This document shows, one piece after another, positions 1-2,898 of a stretch of DNA of 5,242 bases. Numbering within the stretch: position 1 is the stretch's first letter; every line of letters begins with the position of its first letter. The position numbers and the translations under genes were made by a program. The notes under the pieces are model-generated. The model did no database searches. It worked only from the letters and a program-made list of their open reading frames with translations, and was not told the origin of the DNA. The DNA comes from Phycisphaerales bacterium (lineage in GTDB: Bacteria > Planctomycetota > Phycisphaerae > Phycisphaerales > SM1A02): NCBI GenBank assembly GCA_018882625.1, contig VERO01000177.1:1-5242 (forward strand), in the 5' to 3' direction.

Positions 1-11
1 CATGGAGCGCG

Positions 12-30
12 TACTGTAACACTAACAGTA
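12..30. promoter_or_regulatory. Inverted repeat TACTGT-N7-ACAGTA overlapping the candidate -10
   Basis: Perfect 6-bp half sites at 12-17 and 25-30 flank a 7-bp spacer. The dyad covers the candidate -10 element and part of the spacer, where a repressor would act. The half sites equal those of the Escherichia coli LexA box, but its spacer there is 8 bp, so the identity of the binding protein is open. Confidence 0.4.
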
Positions 31-41
31 ATCAATGTCAA
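13..41 (-). promoter_or_regulatory. Candidate sigma-70-type promoter for a gene beyond the left edge
   Basis: On the minus strand a perfect TTGACA (41-36) is followed by a 17-bp spacer and TACAGT (18-13), which matches the TATAAT consensus at four of six positions. A start point would fall around bases 6-4, next to an ATG at 3-1, so any transcript starting there could be leaderless. Bases 1-50 are about 60% A+T, unlike the rest of the window. The controlled gene cannot be seen. Confidence 0.5.
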
Positions 42-59
42 TTAGTTTGCGAAGGAGCC

Positions 60-81
60 CGCGGGGGCACGTGCCGACGCG
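60..81. repeat. Imperfect 22-bp palindrome downstream of the kinase gene
   Basis: GGCACGTGCC at 66-75 is a perfect 10-bp palindrome flanked by CGCG on both sides (60-63 and 78-81), with two mismatched pairs between. It lies 20 bases past the kinase stop. There is no T-tract, and the core has no unpaired loop, so it is not a typical intrinsic terminator. It could be a protein-binding site or contribute to 3'-end structure. Confidence 0.35.
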
Positions 82-100
82 CGAGGCCGCAGGCATTTGG

Positions 101-1597
101 CTACCGCCGAGCCCGCACGCTCACGGCAAACAGCAGCACGCGGCTCACGCCGTTCTTGCCGCGGTCGACGAGGGTGATCGACTTGAGGCCATCCGACGCA
201 AACGGGGGGTCTAGCGGGATCGTCACCGCATCAAGCTCGTGCTCTGGCCCGAACCTGACGACCGGCGTGGCGCGTCCCTCCTCGACAAGTCGGCCCCGCA
301 GGTAGTCGCGGACGTCACGTCCGTTCCTGAGCGTCACCCGCTGCACGTGGTCACCGGATTCAAACTCGACGTCGATCAGCTCCTGCCCCGGCGAGCCCCA
401 GAGCGTGTTGAGCACGAGCACGCACTCAGTCGCGCTGCCCACATCGACCGGGATACGGTATCTCCGCTCGTCGCCCTGCACCGAACCGCCAATGGCGCCG
501 CTGATGGCGCAGAGCCGGGAGCCTGCGCGGCTCGAGTCGGGTTCGGCGAACAGCAGAGGCACGCCGCCGAGCGTCACGAGCCCGGACGGCAGGTTGTGCC
601 CCTCGCGCAGCTGCGACGCAGATGCGTTGTAGTGGGGCGACAGGTCGATGCAGCGGAACTCTCCGATCGTGCGCGAGCCTTGCGCCGCCGGCTGGGTGCC
701 GCCACGCACGAGCACCAGCCCAAGTCCCGCTACCGCGATCGACGCCATGGTGATGCCCATGACACGCAGGCGCGAACGGACCGCGGGCACGCGCAGTGCG
801 CGGATGCCCTGCGCAACCTGCTCGGCTGACTGGGGACGTGCCGATGGATCGTCGGCGCAGCAGGAGTCCGCGAGTCGCCGTAGGCCACCCGCATGCCGCG
901 ATTGGCTCAGCGCCGGGCACGCGTCAAGCACCGCATGGATGATGCGCCCGAGCGAAAAGATGTCGCTGAGGGGGCTCGCGGCCGCACCCGACACGAGCTC
1001 CGGCGCCGCGTATCCCGGCGTCCCCGAGGCAGGCATCCGCGACCCCGCATCCCTCGCGAGGCCGAAGTCGATGATCCGCGGCTCGCACGCCATGTCCGGC
1101 CATGCCGACACAAGGATGTTGCCGGGCTTCAGGTCCAGATGAACAATGCCCATGCGGTGCGCCACTGCGAGTGCACGCGCGATCTGCTCCAGCAGTGACA
1201 GCATGAGCTCCGGCGATGCCTCCGGCGAGGACGCAGCTGCGAGGAGATTCGGCCCGCCGACGTACTCGAGGACGAGGTACGGCCTCCCGTCGGGTGACAC
1301 GCCTGCCTCGTAGATAGGGCAGAACCCAGACGAGGGAAGCCGGGAGAGCGCCTCGCGCTCGGCCTGGAACCTCCTGACCACATCATCTGCCGCATCGCGC
1401 GCGCCGAAGATCTTGATCGCCACGCGACGGTTCAGCGGCTTGCGCTGGTGCGCGAGCCAGACATCCGCCTGCCCGCCCCGGCCCAGCCGCCGCAGCATCT
1501 CGAAGCCGGGGAGCTGCGGAGGATCATCCGATTGCGGCCGTGATGGCACCCCGAAGAGCGACTGAGAGGCCGGCTCTGGATCCCCCGTGTCCTGCAT
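101..1597 (-). CDS. Transmembrane Ser/Thr protein kinase with C-terminal jelly-roll-like sensor domain
   Basis: A 498-residue Hanks-type (PknB-like) kinase. The catalytic domain spans about residues 31-270: glycine loop LGRGGQADV (38-46), ATP-binding Lys62 in VAIK, likely C-helix Glu80, catalytic loop HLDLKPGN with Asp155 and Asn160, metal-binding Asp177 in DFG, APE at 198-200, Asp212 in DIFSLG and Arg254 in PSARP. All core catalytic residues are present; the catalytic loop is HLD rather than HRD. After a basic RSRLR stretch a single membrane helix (about 279-297) leads to a C-terminal domain (about 311-498) with CIDLSPHYN, LPSGLVTLGGVPLLF, a VLNTLW strand and RNGRDVRDY. These recall NPCBM-like jelly-roll modules of planctomycete surface proteins. 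The topology is kinase inside and sensor outside. The ATG at 1597 overlaps the preceding stop (TGATG), with a weak ACGGA upstream. It is the last gene of the operon; the sigma factor or middle protein is a likely but unproven substrate. Confidence 0.92.
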   Translation of the reverse strand: MQDTGDPEPASQSLFGVPSRPQSDDPPQLPGFEMLRRLGRGGQADVWLAHQRKPLNRRVAIKIFGARDAADDVVRRFQAEREALSRLPSSGFCPIYEAGVSPDGRPYLVLEYVGGPNLLAAASSPEASPELMLSLLEQIARALAVAHRMGIVHLDLKPGNILVSAWPDMACEPRIIDFGLARDAGSRMPASGTPGYAAPELVSGAAASPLSDIFSLGRIIHAVLDACPALSQSRHAGGLRRLADSCCADDPSARPQSAEQVAQGIRALRVPAVRSRLRVMGITMASIAVAGLGLVLVRGGTQPAAQGSRTIGEFRCIDLSPHYNASASQLREGHNLPSGLVTLGGVPLLFAEPDSSRAGSRLCAISGAIGGSVQGDERRYRIPVDVGSATECVLVLNTLWGSPGQELIDVEFESGDHVQRVTLRNGRDVRDYLRGRLVEEGRATPVVRFGPEHELDAVTIPLDPPFASDGLKSITLVDRGKNGVSRVLLFAVSVRARR

Positions 1598-2058
1598 CAG
1601 CAGTCCGTCGAGATGGCCAGCGCGAAGAAGTCACGAGCGGGCAGAGGAGCAACTGCAGACGCAGCGCCAAGCAAGCCATGGATCGCATCGATCGACTCGG
1701 CGCTTCCTGTGGTGCGGTGATGCACGATGGCGCATGCCACGCACCACGCATAGGCAAAGAGCGCCTCGCACCGGGCAGCTGTCGAGTCAGCCCGCTCGTA
1801 CCTGCGCTTGGCGCCTGCCCTCGCCGCCGCAAGCCCAACGGGACTTGGCGCGGAGCCGATCCAGTCTTGCGGGGAAGGCTCGTCCGGCCCCGCGTCCATG
1901 GCAAGCGATCCGATTGCGGTGTCGATCCATGTGTCTGTGCGCTGGGAGAGCGCGTGCTCGATAAGCAGGTCAGCTGGCCTGACCGCCGGCATCATCGCGA
2001 TCCGGACCAGCCGGCAGAGCGCATCGGCACCGGGTTGTTCGGGTGCAGGGTGGCTCAT
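1597..2058 (-). CDS. Uncharacterised 153-residue protein between sigma factor and kinase
   Basis: I do not recognise this protein. It is supported as a gene by a strong GGAGGAG upstream, by TGATG overlaps with the sigma stop at one end and the kinase start at the other, and by filling the gap exactly. It has no signal peptide and is probably cytoplasmic. The N-terminal third (to about residue 53) and C-terminal half (about 75-153) look helical, joined by a Pro/Asp-rich stretch (DAGPDEPSPQDW). Residues 97-114 contain C97, then C106-x-x-C109 followed by H113-H114 in a hydrophobic helix (AYAWCVACAIVHH). This loosely recalls a metal site but is not the H-x3-C-x2-C of zinc anti-sigma factors. Another Cys is the last residue. 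From position alone it could be an adaptor, anti-sigma factor or kinase substrate. A GTG at 2061 would make it one residue longer. Confidence 0.72.
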   Translation of the reverse strand: MSHPAPEQPGADALCRLVRIAMMPAVRPADLLIEHALSQRTDTWIDTAIGSLAMDAGPDEPSPQDWIGSAPSPVGLAAARAGAKRRYERADSTAARCEALFAYAWCVACAIVHHRTTGSAESIDAIHGLLGAASAVAPLPARDFFALAISTDC

Positions 2059-2729
2059 CACCGGTGCTCCTCCAGCGCTTCCAGCATCCGGTACAGCTCA
2101 CCCTCGACATCCTCCGGCGCGACACCCTCCCGCACCAGCAGCAGCCGAACTGCCTCGCGAAGCAGGCACGAGACGCGCCTCGAGGACTCCGCCATCGCCG
2201 CGGCATTCATGTCGAACTCACTGGCGAGCTCTCGGTACGAGCGGCCGTCGATGAAGTGGCGCCGGAAGATCTCCCACGCCGTGTCGTGGCCTGATCGGCG
2301 CAGCTCGGACTCCACGTGATCGCATGCATTCATCAGCAGCGCGCGCGACCACGCAGCCTCTGCCTCAGGAACCCGCTGGCTGTGCACGTCATACGCCGCA
2401 TCAAGCTGCGCATGCCGCTGGTCCGCGCGGCGCGTCTCCTTCGCGTAGAGGTGCAGCCCGTTGATCAGCCACCTGCGCAGCGCCATTCCGGAGTCCAGCC
2501 ATTTGCGGAGGTAGTCGTCGCGAAGGAGCCGGTCCGTGAGGAACCCCTGGACGAGCTCGATCGGATCGGCGACCGTGCGCAGCGAGGATCCACGTGCGTA
2601 CACCGCAAGCGGATCGGCGTATCTGCCAAGAAGCAGTCGCACGGCAGCAAGCCGCTGCTCTGGCGCCCCGGCCAGCATGGCCGCAAGGTCGGTCCGGTCG
2701 GTGGAAGGGAAGACGTTGGTGTCGCTCAT
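2058..2729 (-). CDS. ECF-like RNA polymerase sigma factor (planctomycete FPTTRW-type family)
   Basis: A 223-residue protein that probably directs RNA polymerase to a dedicated regulon. The N-terminus (VFPSTDRTDL) matches the FPTTRW-type opening of a large planctomycete ECF-like family. Region 2 follows: YADPLAVYA at about residues 37-45, DPIELVQGF at 55-63 in place of the usual DAEDL(V/T)Q-F core, then LRRWLINGL at 84-92. A charged helical linker leads to region 4 (about 152-200) with helix-turn-helix GRSYRELASEFDMN and a C-terminal helix. The start at 2729 is preferred because the family-like sequence begins there and a weak AGGT lies 5 bases upstream; in-frame ATGs at 2765 and 2792 would add 12 or 21 residues. 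The TGA stop overlaps the next start as TGATG. No anti-sigma gene of recognised type is adjacent. The neighbouring kinase resembles known kinase-linked ECF arrangements, so control by phosphorylation is a reasonable inference. Confidence 0.82.
   Translation of the reverse strand: MSDTNVFPSTDRTDLAAMLAGAPEQRLAAVRLLLGRYADPLAVYARGSSLRTVADPIELVQGFLTDRLLRDDYLRKWLDSGMALRRWLINGLHLYAKETRRADQRHAQLDAAYDVHSQRVPEAEAAWSRALLMNACDHVESELRRSGHDTAWEIFRRHFIDGRSYRELASEFDMNAAAMAESSRRVSCLLREAVRLLLVREGVAPEDVEGELYRMLEALEEHR
2067..2073 (-). promoter_or_regulatory. Strong ribosome binding site GGAGGAG for the middle operon gene
   Basis: GGAGGAG is encoded inside the last codons of the sigma gene. It lies 8 bases before the ATG at 2058-2056 and 5 bases before an in-frame GTG at 2061-2059, so both starts are usable. 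The ATG gives the same TGATG stop/start overlap as the next junction and is preferred. Confidence 0.7.
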
Positions 2730-2898
2730 CAGTGACCTGCGCCCGGCCTGTGCAGAGATAGGCATGACTCCCTGCCATATGGGAACGCGCATCTGAATGG
2801 CCCTGCCCTAGCCAGTACGGTGATGCCCGCCGTGTGCCTCTGCGTCATGTGCCCGCCCGATGCCGGGATGCTACGCGTGGCGCGCCGGAACGTTGACA
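2730..2898. other. Intergenic gap between the repeat-protein gene and the sigma operon; no clear signal
   Basis: This 169-bp gap should hold the end of the repeat-protein transcript and possibly the sigma-operon promoter. The only hairpin I found is a weak 4-bp stem (CCCG, 4-nt loop, CGGG at 2856-2867) without a T-tract. No -35/-10 pair with good spacing to the sigma start was found on the minus strand. A sigma factor that reads its own non-housekeeping promoter, or read-through from the upstream gene, would both fit. In-frame ATGs at 2792 and 2765 allow the sigma gene to begin inside this gap. Confidence 0.5.

Noticed and set aside
12..30. A true LexA (SOS) box
   Set aside because: The half sites match the E. 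coli box but the spacer is 7 bp rather than 8, and LexA motifs differ between phyla, so it is kept only as an unassigned dyad.
1717..1770. Zinc anti-sigma (ZAS) motif in the middle protein
   Set aside because: The residues read C-x2-C-x3-H-H, not H-x3-C-x2-C, and conservation cannot be checked here.
1540..2319. A 259-codon plus-strand open frame opposite the sigma factor and middle gene
   Set aside because: It spans the antisense of two well-supported coupled genes, shows no domain-like sequence and is rich in Arg/Ser as expected for antisense of GC-rich coding DNA.
2852..2871. Possible terminator hairpin after the repeat-protein gene
   Set aside because: The stem is only 4 bp and no T-tract follows on the minus strand.
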